Part shown: positions 47,540 through 58,700 of the stretch, piece by piece
Position numbering within the stretch: the stretch's first letter is position 1
Layout: each line of letters starts with the position of its first letter
Assembly: GCF_003943515.1 (NCBI RefSeq)
Contig: NZ_RJPT01000002.1
Location: 27,733 to 91,732, forward strand
Source: Streptococcus cristatus
GTDB lineage: Bacteria > Bacillota > Bacilli > Lactobacillales > Streptococcaceae
DNA length: 64,000 bases
Direction: 5' to 3'
Position numbers and translations under genes: made by a program
The notes under the pieces: model-generated
Told to the model about the DNA's origin: nothing
The model's database searches: none
What the model saw: only the letters and a program-made list of their open reading frames with translations

Positions 47540-47586
47540 ACTTCTGAACTGAGCTAGGTCTCACATCTAGCTCAGCTGGAAGTTCC
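47540..47586 (+). other. Hairpin between hutU and ftcD
   Basis: CTGAGCTAG (47549-47557) pairs perfectly with CTAGCTCAG (47567-47575), extended by GACTTC/GAAGTTC. No T-run follows, so it looks like an mRNA stability or processing element and not a terminator. Confidence 0.6.
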
Positions 47587-47636
47587 ACTTTATTCACTCT
47601 GTAATTTTAATAACATATAACACGAGGTAATATCTT

Positions 47637-48536
47637 ATGGCAAAAATTGTTGAATGTATTCCTAACTTTTCTGAAGGCCGCAATCAAGCGGTTATTGACG
47701 GTCTAGTTGAAGTAGCTAAGAGCGTGCCAGGCGTAACACTTTTGGACCACTCTTCTGATGCCAGCCACAACCGCAGTGTCTTTACCTTGGTCGGTGATGA
47801 CCAAAACATTCAGGAAGTTGCTTTCCGTTTGGTTAAATACGCTTCTGAAAATATTGACTTGACCAAGCACCAAGGTGAACACCCTCGTATGGGCGCAACT
47901 GATGTCCTGCCTTTTGTACCGATCAAGGACATCACAAGTGAGGAATGCGTAGAAATTGCGAAGACCGTATCTGAGCGGATCAATCGTGAGCTCGGTATTC
48001 CTATCTTCCTCTATGAAGATGCAGCGACTCGTCCAGAGCGTAAGAACTTGGCTAAGGTTCGTAAGGGACAATTTGAAGGCATGCCTGAAAAACTCTTGGA
48101 ACCTGACTGGGCGCCTGACTACGGTGAAAGAAAGATTCACCCAACTGCTGGTGTCACTGCTGTCGGTGCTAGAATGCCACTCATCGCCTACAACATCAAC
48201 TTGGATACAGACAATCTAGAAATTGCCAACAATATTGCCAAAGTCATCCGTGGATCAAGCGGTGGTTACAAGTACTGTAAAGCTATCGGCGTTATGCTGG
48301 AAGACCGCAACATTGCTCAGGTTTCCATCAACATGGTCAATCTGGAAAAATTCCCACTCTATCGCGTCTTTGAAACAGTTCGCTTTGAAGCTAAGCGCTA
48401 CGGAGTTGGAATCCTCGGCTCAGAAGTCATCGGTTTAGCTCCAGCCAAGGCTTTGATTGACGCAGCAGAATACTATCTGCAAATCGAAGACTTTGACTAT
48501 GGCAAGCAAGTTCTGGAAAACCATTTGCTAGGCTAG
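47637..48536 (+). CDS. ftcD: Glutamate formimidoyltransferase
   Basis: 299 residues: MAKIVECIPNFSEGRNQAVI, HQGEHPRMGATDVLPFVPI and GVTAVGARMPLIAYNINL, the formiminotransferase N- and C-subdomains. It transfers the formimino group of formiminoglutamate to tetrahydrofolate. In mammals this is fused to the cyclodeaminase; here the latter is a separate gene 14 bp on. Charged tail ends KQVLENHLLG. Confidence 0.95.
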   Translation: MAKIVECIPNFSEGRNQAVIDGLVEVAKSVPGVTLLDHSSDASHNRSVFTLVGDDQNIQEVAFRLVKYASENIDLTKHQGEHPRMGATDVLPFVPIKDITSEECVEIAKTVSERINRELGIPIFLYEDAATRPERKNLAKVRKGQFEGMPEKLLEPDWAPDYGERKIHPTAGVTAVGARMPLIAYNINLDTDNLEIANNIAKVIRGSSGGYKYCKAIGVMLEDRNIAQVSINMVNLEKFPLYRVFETVRFEAKRYGVGILGSEVIGLAPAKALIDAAEYYLQIEDFDYGKQVLENHLLG

Positions 48537-48550
48537 GAGGACTGAAACCT

Positions 48551-49177
48551 ATGAAATTAGTAGATTTAAGTTTGACAGAATTTGCCCAAGTCCTAGGCTC
48601 AGATGCGCCTGCACCAGGAGGCGGCTCTGCCGCTGCTCTTTCCGCAGCGAACGGTATTTCCCTGACCAAGATGGTCTGTGAATTGACCCTTGGCAAGAAA
48701 AAATACGCAGAATTTGAAGCAGAAATTGCTCAAGTGCACGCAGAAAGCGCCCGCCTGCAAGAAAGCTTGCTCGCAGCTATTGACAAGGACACTGAAGCCT
48801 TCAATCTGGTCTCTGCCGTCTTTGATATGCCTAAGGAAACGGAGGAAGACAAGGCTGCCCGTCGAGAAGCGATGCAACAAGCCCTCAAGGAAGCGACCCA
48901 GTCACCTTATGGCATGATGGAAGACATCTTGACTGCCCTGCAAACAACTCAAAAGGCTGTTGGCAAGTCCAATACCAATGCTGCCAGCGACCTGGGAGTC
49001 GCAGCTCTCAACCTTAAGGCTGGTCTGCAAGGAGCTTGGCTCAATGTCCTCATCAACCTGTCAGGTGTCAAGGATGAAGCATTTGTCGCAGACTACCGCA
49101 GCAAGGGTGAAGATCTCCTACAAAAAGGCTGCGCTCTAGCAGATGAAATTTATCAAGAAATTTTGAAAGTTGTCTAA
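48551..49177 (+). CDS. fchA: Formimidoyltetrahydrofolate cyclodeaminase
   Basis: 208 residues: LGSDAPAPGGGSAAALSAANG, a folate-binding loop of the FTCD_C family, and NTNAASDLGVAALNLKAGLQGA. It releases ammonia and makes 5,10-methenyl-THF from the FtcD product. GGAGGACTGAAACCT precedes its ATG. It is 14 bp after ftcD. Confidence 0.93.
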   Translation: MKLVDLSLTEFAQVLGSDAPAPGGGSAAALSAANGISLTKMVCELTLGKKKYAEFEAEIAQVHAESARLQESLLAAIDKDTEAFNLVSAVFDMPKETEEDKAARREAMQQALKEATQSPYGMMEDILTALQTTQKAVGKSNTNAASDLGVAALNLKAGLQGAWLNVLINLSGVKDEAFVADYRSKGEDLLQKGCALADEIYQEILKVV

Positions 49178-49193
49178 TAGATAAATGGAAGAT

Positions 49194-49221
49194 AAGTCCG
49201 CTCATTCCTATGAATGGACTT
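49194..49221 (+). other. Hairpin between fchA and fhs
   Basis: AAGTCC and GGACTT flank ATTC-CTAT-GAAT, a bulged stem just before the fhs ribosome site. No T-run follows. Confidence 0.45.
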
Positions 49222-49243
49222 CCTCTTCTCAAGAGGTAACAAT

Positions 49244-50917
49244 ATGGTTTTATCAGATATTGAAATTGCGAATTCGGTTCAAATGAAGCCCATCAAAGAG
49301 GTGGCAGAAAAGCTAGGAATTGCTGAAGATGCCTTGTCTCTTTATGGAAATTACAAGGCAAAAATCAGTGCCGGCCAACTAGAAGCCTTAAAAGACAAGC
49401 CAGACGGCAAACTGATTCTCGTGACCGCTATTTCTCCGACACCAGCTGGAGAAGGCAAGACCACGACTTCTGTCGGATTGGTCGATGCTCTAGCTGCTAT
49501 CGGTAAAAAAGCCGTTATCGCTTTGCGGGAGCCTTCTCTCGGACCTGTCTTTGGTATCAAGGGCGGAGCTGCTGGCGGTGGGCACGCTCAAGTTGTGCCG
49601 ATGGAGGATATCAACCTCCACTTCACTGGTGACTTTCATGCCATCGGTGTTGCCAACAATCTGCTGGCGGCCCTCATTGATAACCACATCCACCATGGCA
49701 ATGCCTTAGGCATCGACTCTCGCCGCATCACTTGGAAGCGGGCGGTGGATATGAATGACCGGCAACTGCGCCACATCGTAGACGGCTTGCAAGGCAAAGT
49801 CAACGGTGTTCCGCGTGAAGATGGTTTTGACATTACAGTTGCTTCTGAGGTTATGGCCATTCTCTGTCTGTCAGAAAATATCACTGACCTCAAGAACCGC
49901 TTGGAAAAAATCATCATTGGTTACAGCTTTGAAGGTAAGCCAGTAACTGCTAAGGATCTGAAAGCTGGTGGCGCTATGGCTGCTGTGCTCAAAGACGCCA
50001 TCCATCCAAACTTGGTTCAAACTCTGGAACACACACCAGCCTTGATTCACGGTGGACCTTTTGCCAACATTGCCCATGGCTGTAACAGTGTCCTAGCTAC
50101 CAAGCTGGCTCTCAAATATGCCGACTATGCAGTCACAGAAGCTGGTTTCGGTGCTGACCTCGGTGCTGAAAAATTCATCGATATCAAGTGTCGTACATCT
50201 GGACTTCGTCCATCGGCTGTAGTTCTAGTTGCTACCATCCGCGCTCTCAAGATGCACGGTGGTGTGGCTAAGAGCGACCTGGCTGAAGAAAATGTCCAAG
50301 CCGTTGTAGATGGTCTGCCAAACTTAGAAAAACATCTGGAAAACATTCAAGATGTTTATGGATTGCCAGCAGTCGTTGCCATCAATAAATTCCCGCTGGA
50401 TACCGAAGCAGAATTGCAAGCAGTTTATGATGCATGCCAAAAACGTGGCGTTGACGTAGTGATTTCCGACGTCTGGGCGAATGGCGGAGCCGGCGGTAAA
50501 GAGTTGGCTGAAAAAGTCGTTGAACTGGCCGAAGGAGACAATCACTTCCAATTTGTATATAATGAAGAGGACTCCATTGAGACCAAGCTGAACAAAATTG
50601 TTACTAAGGTTTATGGAGGCAAGGGTGTTCGCCTGACTCCTGCTGCTAAACGCGAGCTCAAACAACTGGAAGAACTGGGCTTCTCCAACTATCCTATCTG
50701 TATGGCCAAGACTCAGTACTCCTTCTCAGACGATGCTAAAAAACTGGGCGCACCTAAAGACTTTGTTGTGACAATCAGCCAGCTCAAAGTTTCTGCTGGT
50801 GCAGGTTTTATCGTTGCTCTGACGGGTGCAATCATGACCATGCCAGGGCTGCCTAAAGTACCAGCCAGCGAAAAGATTGATGTTGACAAAGATGGCAATA
50901 TCAGCGGTTTGTTCTAA
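49244..50917 (+). CDS. fhs: Formate-tetrahydrofolate ligase
   Basis: 557 residues: [21 protein letters not shown] (P-loop, about 58-78), [19 protein letters not shown], and C-terminal [17 protein letters not shown]. It interconverts formate, ATP and THF with 10-formyl-THF. ATG 49244 is chosen from AGAGG upstream and usual family length. Inside the hut operon it could run backwards, giving ATP and formate from the formimino carbon, which needs FolD encoded elsewhere. It may be a second fhs. Confidence 0.95.
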   Translation: MVLSDIEIANSVQMKPIKEVAEKLGIAEDALSLYGNYKAKISAGQLEALKDKPDGKLILVTAISPTPAGEGKTTTSVGLVDALAAIGKKAVIALREPSLGPVFGIKGGAAGGGHAQVVPMEDINLHFTGDFHAIGVANNLLAALIDNHIHHGNALGIDSRRITWKRAVDMNDRQLRHIVDGLQGKVNGVPREDGFDITVASEVMAILCLSENITDLKNRLEKIIIGYSFEGKPVTAKDLKAGGAMAAVLKDAIHPNLVQTLEHTPALIHGGPFANIAHGCNSVLATKLALKYADYAVTEAGFGADLGAEKFIDIKCRTSGLRPSAVVLVATIRALKMHGGVAKSDLAEENVQAVVDGLPNLEKHLENIQDVYGLPAVVAINKFPLDTEAELQAVYDACQKRGVDVVISDVWANGGAGGKELAEKVVELAEGDNHFQFVYNEEDSIETKLNKIVTKVYGGKGVRLTPAAKRELKQLEELGFSNYPICMAKTQYSFSDDAKKLGAPKDFVVTISQLKVSAGAGFIVALTGAIMTMPGLPKVPASEKIDVDKDGNISGLF

Positions 50918-50929
50918 TAAATACCAAAA

Positions 50930-51529
50930 ATGACAAATGTAACCCTTTTAAGAGTAAATGATTTTCAAGTTTCCGATTGGTCGGGGGGAAAGACAAAACA
51001 GCTTTATCTTTCCCCGCCAACTGGCCACTATGGCAAGCGGGAATTTGACTATCGGCTCTCAACAGCGACTGTGGAGTTGGCTGAAAGTCAGTTTTCTGAC
51101 CTCAGCGGCTTTCACCGCATTCTCATGAGCCTGGACCACACACTTCATCTCCACAATGCCAGCCGGCAGGAGGAAACGGTCCTAGCTCCCTTTACCCCCT
51201 ATTTTTTCGAAGGGAGTGATTCTATCACAAGTCGTGGGACTTGTACCGACTTTAACTTAATCTACAGCGACCATTATCAGGGACAGATGCTTGCCATCTC
51301 AGATAGAGAAGAGCTTAGTCAAGATGAAGCAATTCAATTTATCTATGCCTTGAGTGATTTGATGGTGACAGGAACAGGCATGCCATCGCTTAACCTAGAG
51401 ACAGGGCAACTTCTGATAGTGGAAAAAGAGGCTCAGGAAACTGAGCTGCAAATAATGTTTTCGAGTAACCAGCCAACGGGTGCTCCCCTTGCTATATGGG
51501 CTGGTTTGACCCATATCCCTACTAAGTAA
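50930..51529 (+). CDS. hutD: HutD/Ves-family protein
   Basis: 199 residues, a small bicupin: SDWSGGKTKQLYLSPPTGHY and FDYRLSTATVELAESQFSDLSGFHRIL. In Pseudomonas HutD limits the level of hut expression and may bind formylglutamate or urocanate. No clear Shine-Dalgarno precedes ATG 50930, only 12 bp from the fhs stop, so it probably depends on coupling. Confidence 0.88.
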   Translation: MTNVTLLRVNDFQVSDWSGGKTKQLYLSPPTGHYGKREFDYRLSTATVELAESQFSDLSGFHRILMSLDHTLHLHNASRQEETVLAPFTPYFFEGSDSITSRGTCTDFNLIYSDHYQGQMLAISDREELSQDEAIQFIYALSDLMVTGTGMPSLNLETGQLLIVEKEAQETELQIMFSSNQPTGAPLAIWAGLTHIPTK

Positions 51530-51567
51530 AGATACAAGGATGTCCTATCATCGTTCTATCTTTACTT
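51524..51567 (+). other. Hairpin between hutD and the permease gene
   Basis: AAGTAAAGATA (51524-51534) and TATCTTTACTT (51557-51567) are perfect 11-bp arms around a 22-nt loop, the left arm including the hutD stop codon. No T-run follows. Confidence 0.6.
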
Positions 51568-51604
51568 GGAAAGGATCCCACATCTCTAAAGGAGAAACAT
51601 TATT

Positions 51605-52957
51605 ATGAATGCGACTAAACTCACTGCACAAGAACAAGAGCGAGAAAATGCGAAATTCAGCTTTTCTGGCGCTACTCTCTATGGTATCAATGCTGTTATC
51701 GGTTCAGGAATTTTCCTCCTACCTCAAAAAATTTATAAAGGACTGGGTCCTGCTTCTCTAGCTGTCATGCTGGGAACTGCCCTCCTCGTTATTCTCTTAG
51801 CCGTCTGCTTGGCAGAAACTGCTGGTTATTTTAATAAAAATGGCGGAGCCTTCCAATATTCCAAAGCAGCCTTTGGGGACTTTGTCGGATTTAATGTTGG
51901 CTTCCTAGGCTGGGCGGTTACCATCATCGCTTGGTCAGCAATGGCAGCAGGATTTGCGAGACTTTTTGTCATTACTTTTAAATCCTTTGCCCCCTATGAA
52001 CTTTTACTCAGTGTGAGCCTGATTATCCTACTCAGTCTGATGAATATCTCAGGTCTTAAGACCTCCAAAATGTTCACCTTGACCGCAACTGTAGCCAAGC
52101 TCATCCCAATTGTCGCTTTCAGTCTATGCGCAATTTTCTTCATCAAAGGAGGAATTGACAAAGGAAACTTCACTCCGTTTCTTCAGCTAGAACCTGGCGT
52201 GGATATCATGAAAGCCATCTCTAGTACAGCTATCTATATCTTCTACGGTTTCATCGGTTTTGAAACCATGTCTATCGTTGCTGGTGAAATGCGCAACCCA
52301 GAAAAGAATGTGCCTCGGGCTATTTTGGGCTCTATCAGTATTGTATCTGTTCTCTATATGCTGATTATCGCAGGAACTATCGCCATGTTAGGCAGCCGTA
52401 TCCTGCAAACAGATGCCTCTGTGCAAGACGCCTTTGTCGAAATGATTGGCCCTGCTGGAGCATGGATTGTTTCTATCGGAGCGCTGATCTCTATTGCTGG
52501 ACTTAACATCGGGGAATCTATCATGGTTCCACGTTATGGTGCAGCCATTGCAGATGAAGGCTTGTTACCTAAAAAAATCGCTGAAACTAATGCTAAAAAC
52601 GCCCCTGTAATTGCCATTATTATCTCCGGACTTTTAGCCATTGCCCTGCTCTTTACAGGAACATTTGAAGTATTAGCGGCTCTCAGCGTAGTCTTCCGCT
52701 TCTTCCAATACATCCCAACTGCTCTAGCCGTATTGGTATTGAGAAAGAAATATCCAGATAAGAAAGTGGTCTTCCGCGTTCCATTTGGTCCTGTCATCCC
52801 AATTTTAGCGGTTCTAGTCAGCCTCATCATGATTTGGGGTGAAAATCCAATGAACTATGTCTATGGTCTCATCGGTGTCCTTGTCGCCAGCGCAGTCTAC
52901 TATATCTATATAGTACTGATTTGTAAAAATAAAGTTCTTGAACAAAAAGGAGAATGA
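51605..52957 (+). CDS. APC-family amino-acid permease, probably for histidine
   Basis: 450 residues with about twelve membrane helices and the APC start ATLYGINAVIGSGIFLLPQK, where GSGIF binds the amino-acid backbone; later FYGFIGFETMSIVAGEM in helix 6. Placement between hutD and hutH suggests histidine or urocanate uptake. AAAGGAGA precedes the ATG. It ends 5 bp before hutH. Confidence 0.9.
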   Translation: MNATKLTAQEQERENAKFSFSGATLYGINAVIGSGIFLLPQKIYKGLGPASLAVMLGTALLVILLAVCLAETAGYFNKNGGAFQYSKAAFGDFVGFNVGFLGWAVTIIAWSAMAAGFARLFVITFKSFAPYELLLSVSLIILLSLMNISGLKTSKMFTLTATVAKLIPIVAFSLCAIFFIKGGIDKGNFTPFLQLEPGVDIMKAISSTAIYIFYGFIGFETMSIVAGEMRNPEKNVPRAILGSISIVSVLYMLIIAGTIAMLGSRILQTDASVQDAFVEMIGPAGAWIVSIGALISIAGLNIGESIMVPRYGAAIADEGLLPKKIAETNAKNAPVIAIIISGLLAIALLFTGTFEVLAALSVVFRFFQYIPTALAVLVLRKKYPDKKVVFRVPFGPVIPILAVLVSLIMIWGENPMNYVYGLIGVLVASAVYYIYIVLICKNKVLEQKGE

Positions 52958-52962
52958 ATCTT

Positions 52963-54504
52963 ATGACACATGTAATCAATTTGGATGGCGAACACCTTAC
53001 TTTAGAAGATGTCATTGCAGTAGCTCGCCATGGAGCCACCTGTGAAATCGACCAAGAATCTAAGAAAGCTGTAGAAGCTTCCCGTAAAATCGTAGATGAC
53101 ATCGTCCGCGAAAAGCGGGTAGTCTACGGTGTTACGACTGGCTTTGGCTCCCTCTGCAATGTCAGCATCTCGCCAGAAGATACAACTCAACTGCAGGAAA
53201 ACTTGATTCGCACCCATGCTTCAGGATTTGGCAATCCTCTTCCTGAAGATGCAGTCCGCGCGATCATGTTAATCCGGATTAATTCTCTGGTCAAGGGCTA
53301 TTCTGGTATCCGTCTCTCTACCGTCGAAAAACTTCTAGAATTGCTCAACAAAGGCGTCGTACCTTACATTCCGGAAAAAGGCTCTTTGGGAGCTTCTGGT
53401 GACTTAGCACCGCTGGCTCACATGGTTCTGCCTATGCTAGGACTGGGGCGCGCTTACTATCAAGGCCAATTGCTCTCTGGACAAGAAGCTTTGGACAAGG
53501 CCGGCATCGAGAAAATTGCTCTAGCAGCCAAGGAAGGCCTGGCACTGATTAACGGAACGACTGTCCTGACAGGTATCGGAGCTCTGGCTACCTACGATGC
53601 CATCCAGCTTCTTAAACTGTCAGATGTCGCTGGTGCTCTTTCCATGGAAGTCCACAATGGTATTACCAGTCCATTTGAAGAAGACCTACATACCATCCGT
53701 CCTCAGAGCGGACAGCTGGCTACAGCCCGCAATATCCGCAACCTTCTAGAAGGCAGTGGCAATACGACTGTAGCAACCCAACAACGGGTCCAAGATCCAT
53801 ACACCCTGCGTTGTATTCCGCAGATTCATGGTGCTAGCAAGGACTCTATCGCTTATGTTAAGACCAAGGTTGAGATTGAGATCAACTCCGTTACAGACAA
53901 CCCTATCATCACCAAGGAAGGTCATGTCATCTCAGGCGGTAACTTCCACGGAGAACCAATGGCTCAGCCATTTGACTTCCTCGGTATCGCTATTTCTGAA
54001 ATCGGTAATGTATCCGAGCGTCGCGTGGAACGTCTGGTCAACAGCCAACTGAGCAAGCTCCCATCCTTCTTGGTCAAACATCCAGGACTCAACTCTGGCT
54101 TTATGATTACCCAGTATGCTTGTGCTTCGCTTGCTTCTGAAAACAAAGTCCTAGCTCATCCAGCCAGCGTAGACTCTATCCCATCTTGTGAAAATCAAGA
54201 AGACTTTGTCAGCATGGGAACTACTGCAGCACGCAAGGCAGCTGAAATTCTTAAGAATTCTCGCCGCATCGTAGCAACAGAAATCATGGCCGCCTGCCAG
54301 GCTCTGGATCTGAAACCAGAAAACCATGAACTTGGTAAAGGAACCAAGCCGGCCTACGACCTCTTCCGTCAGCATGTCCGCTTTATCGAGTTTGACAAGG
54401 ATATCGAAATCTATGAAGAACTCAACAAGGCTTCTAAGCTGATTGAAAACGAAGAATTCCTAGCAGCCGTTGAAAAGGCTGTGGACTTGAGCATTCAGTT
54501 CTAA
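52963..54504 (+). CDS. hutH: Histidine ammonia-lyase
   Basis: 513 residues. GSLGASGDLAPLAH contains the Ala-Ser-Gly (144-146) that cyclises to the MIO electrophile. Tyr in VVYGVTTGFG (about 55) and the QDFVSM-like region near 400 fit the family. It deaminates histidine to urocanate, the first step. ATG 52963 is chosen because AAAGGAGA is 9 bp upstream; ATG 52954 lies too close to it. Last gene before the terminator at 54533. Confidence 0.96.
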   Translation: MTHVINLDGEHLTLEDVIAVARHGATCEIDQESKKAVEASRKIVDDIVREKRVVYGVTTGFGSLCNVSISPEDTTQLQENLIRTHASGFGNPLPEDAVRAIMLIRINSLVKGYSGIRLSTVEKLLELLNKGVVPYIPEKGSLGASGDLAPLAHMVLPMLGLGRAYYQGQLLSGQEALDKAGIEKIALAAKEGLALINGTTVLTGIGALATYDAIQLLKLSDVAGALSMEVHNGITSPFEEDLHTIRPQSGQLATARNIRNLLEGSGNTTVATQQRVQDPYTLRCIPQIHGASKDSIAYVKTKVEIEINSVTDNPIITKEGHVISGGNFHGEPMAQPFDFLGIAISEIGNVSERRVERLVNSQLSKLPSFLVKHPGLNSGFMITQYACASLASENKVLAHPASVDSIPSCENQEDFVSMGTTAARKAAEILKNSRRIVATEIMAACQALDLKPENHELGKGTKPAYDLFRQHVRFIEFDKDIEIYEELNKASKLIENEEFLAAVEKAVDLSIQF

Positions 54505-54532
54505 AGCTGATGCCTCTGTAAAAAGCTAACAT

Positions 54533-54567
54533 AAGAAGCCCGCTCTCATGCAGCTGGGCTTCTTTTC
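54533..54567 (+). terminator. Terminator of the hutU-hutH operon
   Basis: AAGAAGCCC (54533-54541) pairs with GGGCTTCTT (54556-54564), then TTTTCC. Confidence 0.8.
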
Positions 54568-54580
54568 CCGCCAAAAGTCA

Positions 54581-54609
54581 TTGACAGGCTTAGCGGAAAC
54601 TCTTATAAT
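54581..54609 (+). promoter_or_regulatory. hutG promoter
   Basis: TTGACA and TATAAT separated by 17 bp: a full consensus promoter directly after the operon terminator, so hutG can be made without the other hut genes. Confidence 0.8.
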
Positions 54610-54645
54610 AAAGTCGCAAGTATCGTTATGGAAAAGGACAAAATT

Positions 54646-55635
54646 ATGTTAGAAGATTACTATCAGCTAGACAACCGTTACTATCAGCGAGGTCCAGAGG
54701 ACAATCTATATACTGCCAAATGGGGCATGGTCATTGAGTTTCTGGACTTAAATGATCCTAGCCTAACCCCTTTTGAAGGGGTAAACTTTGCCCTGATTGG
54801 CTTCAAGAGCGACAAGGGTGTCTATATCAATAATGGCCGAGTGGGCGCAGTTGAAGGTCCTCAAGCCATTCGAACTCAGCTGGCCAAGCTTCCTTGGCAT
54901 CTAGGTAGAAACGTTCGAGTCTTTGACGTTGGCGATATTGACGGACCTAACCGCTCTCTGGAACAACTGCAGCAAAGCTTGGCGCTAGCAGTCAAACGCC
55001 TGCGAGAGCTTAATCTCCGTCCCATCGTTCTAGGCGGCGGCCATGAAACAGCCTACGGCAACTATCTAGGTCTCAAGTCGTCACTAAATCCTGACCAAAA
55101 CTTAGCTGTGATCAATATGGATGCCCATTTTGACCTACGCCCCTACGATCAGACGGGCCCCAACTCCGGTACCGGTTTTCGTCAGATGTTTGATGATACC
55201 TTAGCTCAGAAACAGATCTTTAACTACCTCATCCTAGGGATTCAGGAGCACAATAACAATCTCTTTCTCTTTGACTTTGTAGCCAAATCTAAGGCTATCC
55301 AGTTCCTGACTGGAATGGATATCTACCAAATGGGTCACAAGGAAGTCTGCAAGGTAGTTGATGCTTTTCTAGCCGATAAAGAGCAGGTTTATTTAACCAT
55401 TGATATTGACTGCTTTGCAGCTGGCGCTGCTCCTGGTGTCAGTGCCATCCAGTCGCTGGGGGTAGACCCCAATCTGGCTGTGCTGGTCTTCCAGCACATC
55501 GCTGCTTCAGGCAAGCTAATTGGCTTTGACATCGTCGAAGTCTCTCCCCCTCACGATATAGACAACCATACGGCTAATCTAGCGGCCAGTTTTGTCTTTT
55601 ACCTGACCCAAATCTGGGCACAAGTACATGACTAA
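54646..55635 (+). CDS. hutG: Formimidoylglutamase
   Basis: 329 residues of the arginase/ureohydrolase family, with the manganese ligands in [21 protein letters not shown] and [15 protein letters not shown]. It hydrolyses formiminoglutamate to glutamate and formamide, a route that spares folate. ATG 54646 is chosen (AAAAGGA at 8 bp) over 54628, which overlaps that site. It is separate from the operon by a terminator and promoter. Confidence 0.94.
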   Translation: MLEDYYQLDNRYYQRGPEDNLYTAKWGMVIEFLDLNDPSLTPFEGVNFALIGFKSDKGVYINNGRVGAVEGPQAIRTQLAKLPWHLGRNVRVFDVGDIDGPNRSLEQLQQSLALAVKRLRELNLRPIVLGGGHETAYGNYLGLKSSLNPDQNLAVINMDAHFDLRPYDQTGPNSGTGFRQMFDDTLAQKQIFNYLILGIQEHNNNLFLFDFVAKSKAIQFLTGMDIYQMGHKEVCKVVDAFLADKEQVYLTIDIDCFAAGAAPGVSAIQSLGVDPNLAVLVFQHIAASGKLIGFDIVEVSPPHDIDNHTANLAASFVFYLTQIWAQVHD

Positions 55636-55665
55636 TGGGGATTTAAAAACCTCATTAGAAACATC

Positions 55666-55698
55666 AAAAGAGGATGAATATAACTTTCATCCTCTTTT
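55666..55698. terminator. Bidirectional terminator between hutG and the SARP gene
   Basis: AAAAGAGGATGAA (55666-55678) pairs with TTCATCCTCTTTT (55686-55698), with A and T runs on each side. A weaker CTAATGGGG..CCTCATTAG hairpin precedes it. Confidence 0.85.
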
Positions 55699-55713
55699 AT
55701 TTGTGTTCAATTC

Positions 55714-58700
55714 TTAAGACAAGGTTCGACGTAAGTTTTCTAATTCCTTTAGTTGATGACGATCCCGGTAGGGATTGAGCTGGCTTTTGGCTGTTTCATA
55801 ATAAGTTTCAAAGTCCTGAGCTAGTAAATTTTCAAAACCAGCTTCCTGCAAGCTACCAGCTAGCTGGCGATACTTGATCACAGCCATCAGATAGTAGATC
55901 AAGCCTTTGTCCCGCGGATTGCCATAGCGACTAATGAGACTATCCTTTTTCCGCAGCAGATCAAGCGCCGGCTGGTAATCCCCCTTCTCGCAGCCAATCA
56001 AGGCCAAATAAACTTCCAGCTGGGTCTCCTTCCAAGGAAAGCTGAGCGACCTCAGGGCTGCTTTCGCTTTCAGCAAGATTCGCTCCGCCTGTTCATAATC
56101 TTTTAGCTGATAATAAGTCAGCCCCAAGCCTATATAGAAAGCAAAAATCGAAGGCTCTGCTGTTTTATTTTCCGTCAGTTCAATCGCCTCTTTCTGATGA
56201 GCCAGCGCTGTCGTGAAATTCCCACGAATCTGCTCAATCTCTGCCAGATAATCTAGAGCCGCCGCAATCTGAATCGAATACTTTGAGCGCAACGAAGCCG
56301 TCAAACTAAAGCAATCGATAGACTGGTAAAGATGGCGGAGTGACTGCTCCTCATCTCCAATCATGAGATGATAAAGCCCCTTAAGTCGAAGATTCATCGC
56401 AATAGCTTCATGATTATTGGCCTGAACTGAAGCATCCAGGGCTAACTCCGTATAGTAGCGCATCTCAGGGATATTTTCCGTCTGGATGCAATAGTAAATC
56501 ATCTGCCGATAGCCTTCTAGGAGAAACTCCATCTGTTGCAGCTCTTTAGCAGAAGCAATCACCTGCTGGATGTTGTCCATTCCCTGCTGGTAATTCCCCG
56601 TCCGGATAGCATAGCGCCCTTCCAGATAGAGAAAGCGGAGAACCAATAGCTGAAAATCTTTGTGATTCTGGTGTTTCCTCTCTAAGCCCTCTATCTCCCG
56701 ACGGATACGGTCAAACTGGTCCAAAACTGCGGACTGGTCAGTATCATCCGTCTTTTCGATAAAGCCAAACTCCCGCGAATAAATGGGAAAGAGCTCATGA
56801 TGAAACTGCAAGGTGGCCTCGAGATAATGCAGCTCATACTCCAGAGACTTAATCGGCTGCTTGGAGAGCTTGTAGTGATAGGCGATGTCATTGAGCAACT
56901 GAGCATGATAGAGAGAGGCTCCTAGCTGGTCTTCCATGCCTTGGGCAATCTGGTGATGTAGCATCCGCTTCTTGGCAAGCGGCAAGCGCTCATAAGCATA
57001 AATCCGCAAAAGCTCCTGGCTGAACCGTAAAACCAATTCCTCCTGCTCCTCTCCTATTAAAAGCTGTTTTTGCCCAAATCCTTCAGCAATTTCGACCACT
57101 TCTTCCACAGATAGGCCTAGCAACTTAGCTAAGAGCGCTACCGAAGCAGGGGAACTAAAGCAAGCCAGATAGTCAACCAATTCCTCCTCCTGGCTGCTCA
57201 AATAGCCTAATTTCAGAGATAGTTTTGCTTTAATAACTGAGGTTAATGGCTGGAATTTTTCACCTCGCAAAAGCTGCTCCGCATACTCCGACAGAAAGAA
57301 AGGGATGCCTTGACTAACCCGATAAATAGCCTCAAGCCGTTCTTCAGATATGACTAACTGTTCAGTCTGGGCCTGTAAATAAGCCACACTTGCCTTAAAA
57401 TCTAGCGGCTGCAACTCAATGCAGTCTAGCTGACTACGAAGCAACAAGTGATTGAAAAAACGGCCAAGATAAGGTGGCGTACTCAGATGCTTGGTCAACA
57501 CAAAGGCTACTGGATAATCCCTCAAATGGTTCATAACCTGCTCTAAAACAGCCACACTAGCCTCATCCATCCAGTGACAGTCCTCAACCAAGATCACCAA
57601 AGCCTTTTTCTTAGAAATCTTTTGCAAAATATCCAATACAAACCGAGCCAGATGATCTGTATTTAGCTCAAGACCCGAAGCTTCACTTGCCATCATCGGA
57701 AAATAACTATCCAAAATAACCTGCCACTGGCTAGTCGAAAGGATCTGATGCTGAATAACTAGGTCACCCAAGCCATCTAGCAGACTGCGCCAAGGCTGCA
57801 ATCCGACCGTCATTTCTTCCTTGAAGCACTCTGCCATAACAATCTGGAAATACTTAGTCTGATTAGCCAGTACCTGTCGAGTCACTGTCCGTTTACCGAT
57901 ACCAGTACCACCGACTAAGAGCAGCGCACGAGGTTCTTGCCTCTCTAAAATCTTAGAAAAATAAGATTCCAAACGCTTGATTTCATCCACTCGGCCAAAA
58001 AAGTGGTCCGTATTACGTAAAAATTGCTTGATCTTACGCTCACTGCGATCCTTGGCCATCACTTCATGATACAGCTGTTGAATTGCTTCATTCGGGCTAA
58101 TCCCCAATTCCTTGTCCAAGAGATTGACCAATTTGTAATAAGTCTCAATCACCTTACCAGGTCGATCATTCTCCTGATAAAGCTTCATCAGCAGATGATA
58201 ATTCTTTTCATCAAACTCATCGATGCTGATCATACGACGCAGATTTCGCTCTGATTCCTCCAAATTCAACGGATCTTTTTCCAACTTTTGGTAGCAAGCC
58301 TGGATATAGAGCTGCTCATATCTCGTCCGCATCCTGGACACCCAATAGTCAAAGGCTTCACTGTCCTTGAGATAGAAGCCCTGCAGAAAATCACCTTGAT
58401 AGAGCGACAGATGCTCCGCTGAATGGTCCGTGAAAAGTTCTACATCACTTTCAATCGCACACTCGGGATTAAGCGACAGCACAGTCCGGTTGGGAGCAAT
58501 AATCCATTCTCCTCCCAATAGCTTATTAGCCTGATAAATGGTATTCCGCAGATTCTTTTTGGCAGTCTGATTGTCCTTATTTTCCCAGAGGATTCCCGCA
58601 ATCTCCTCCCGATTGACTGCTCCATTGATATGGAGATAATAGAGCAAAGCATTGATTTTAGCAAAAGGAAAAAAGACCTCCTCTTGATTGAGAAAGACAC

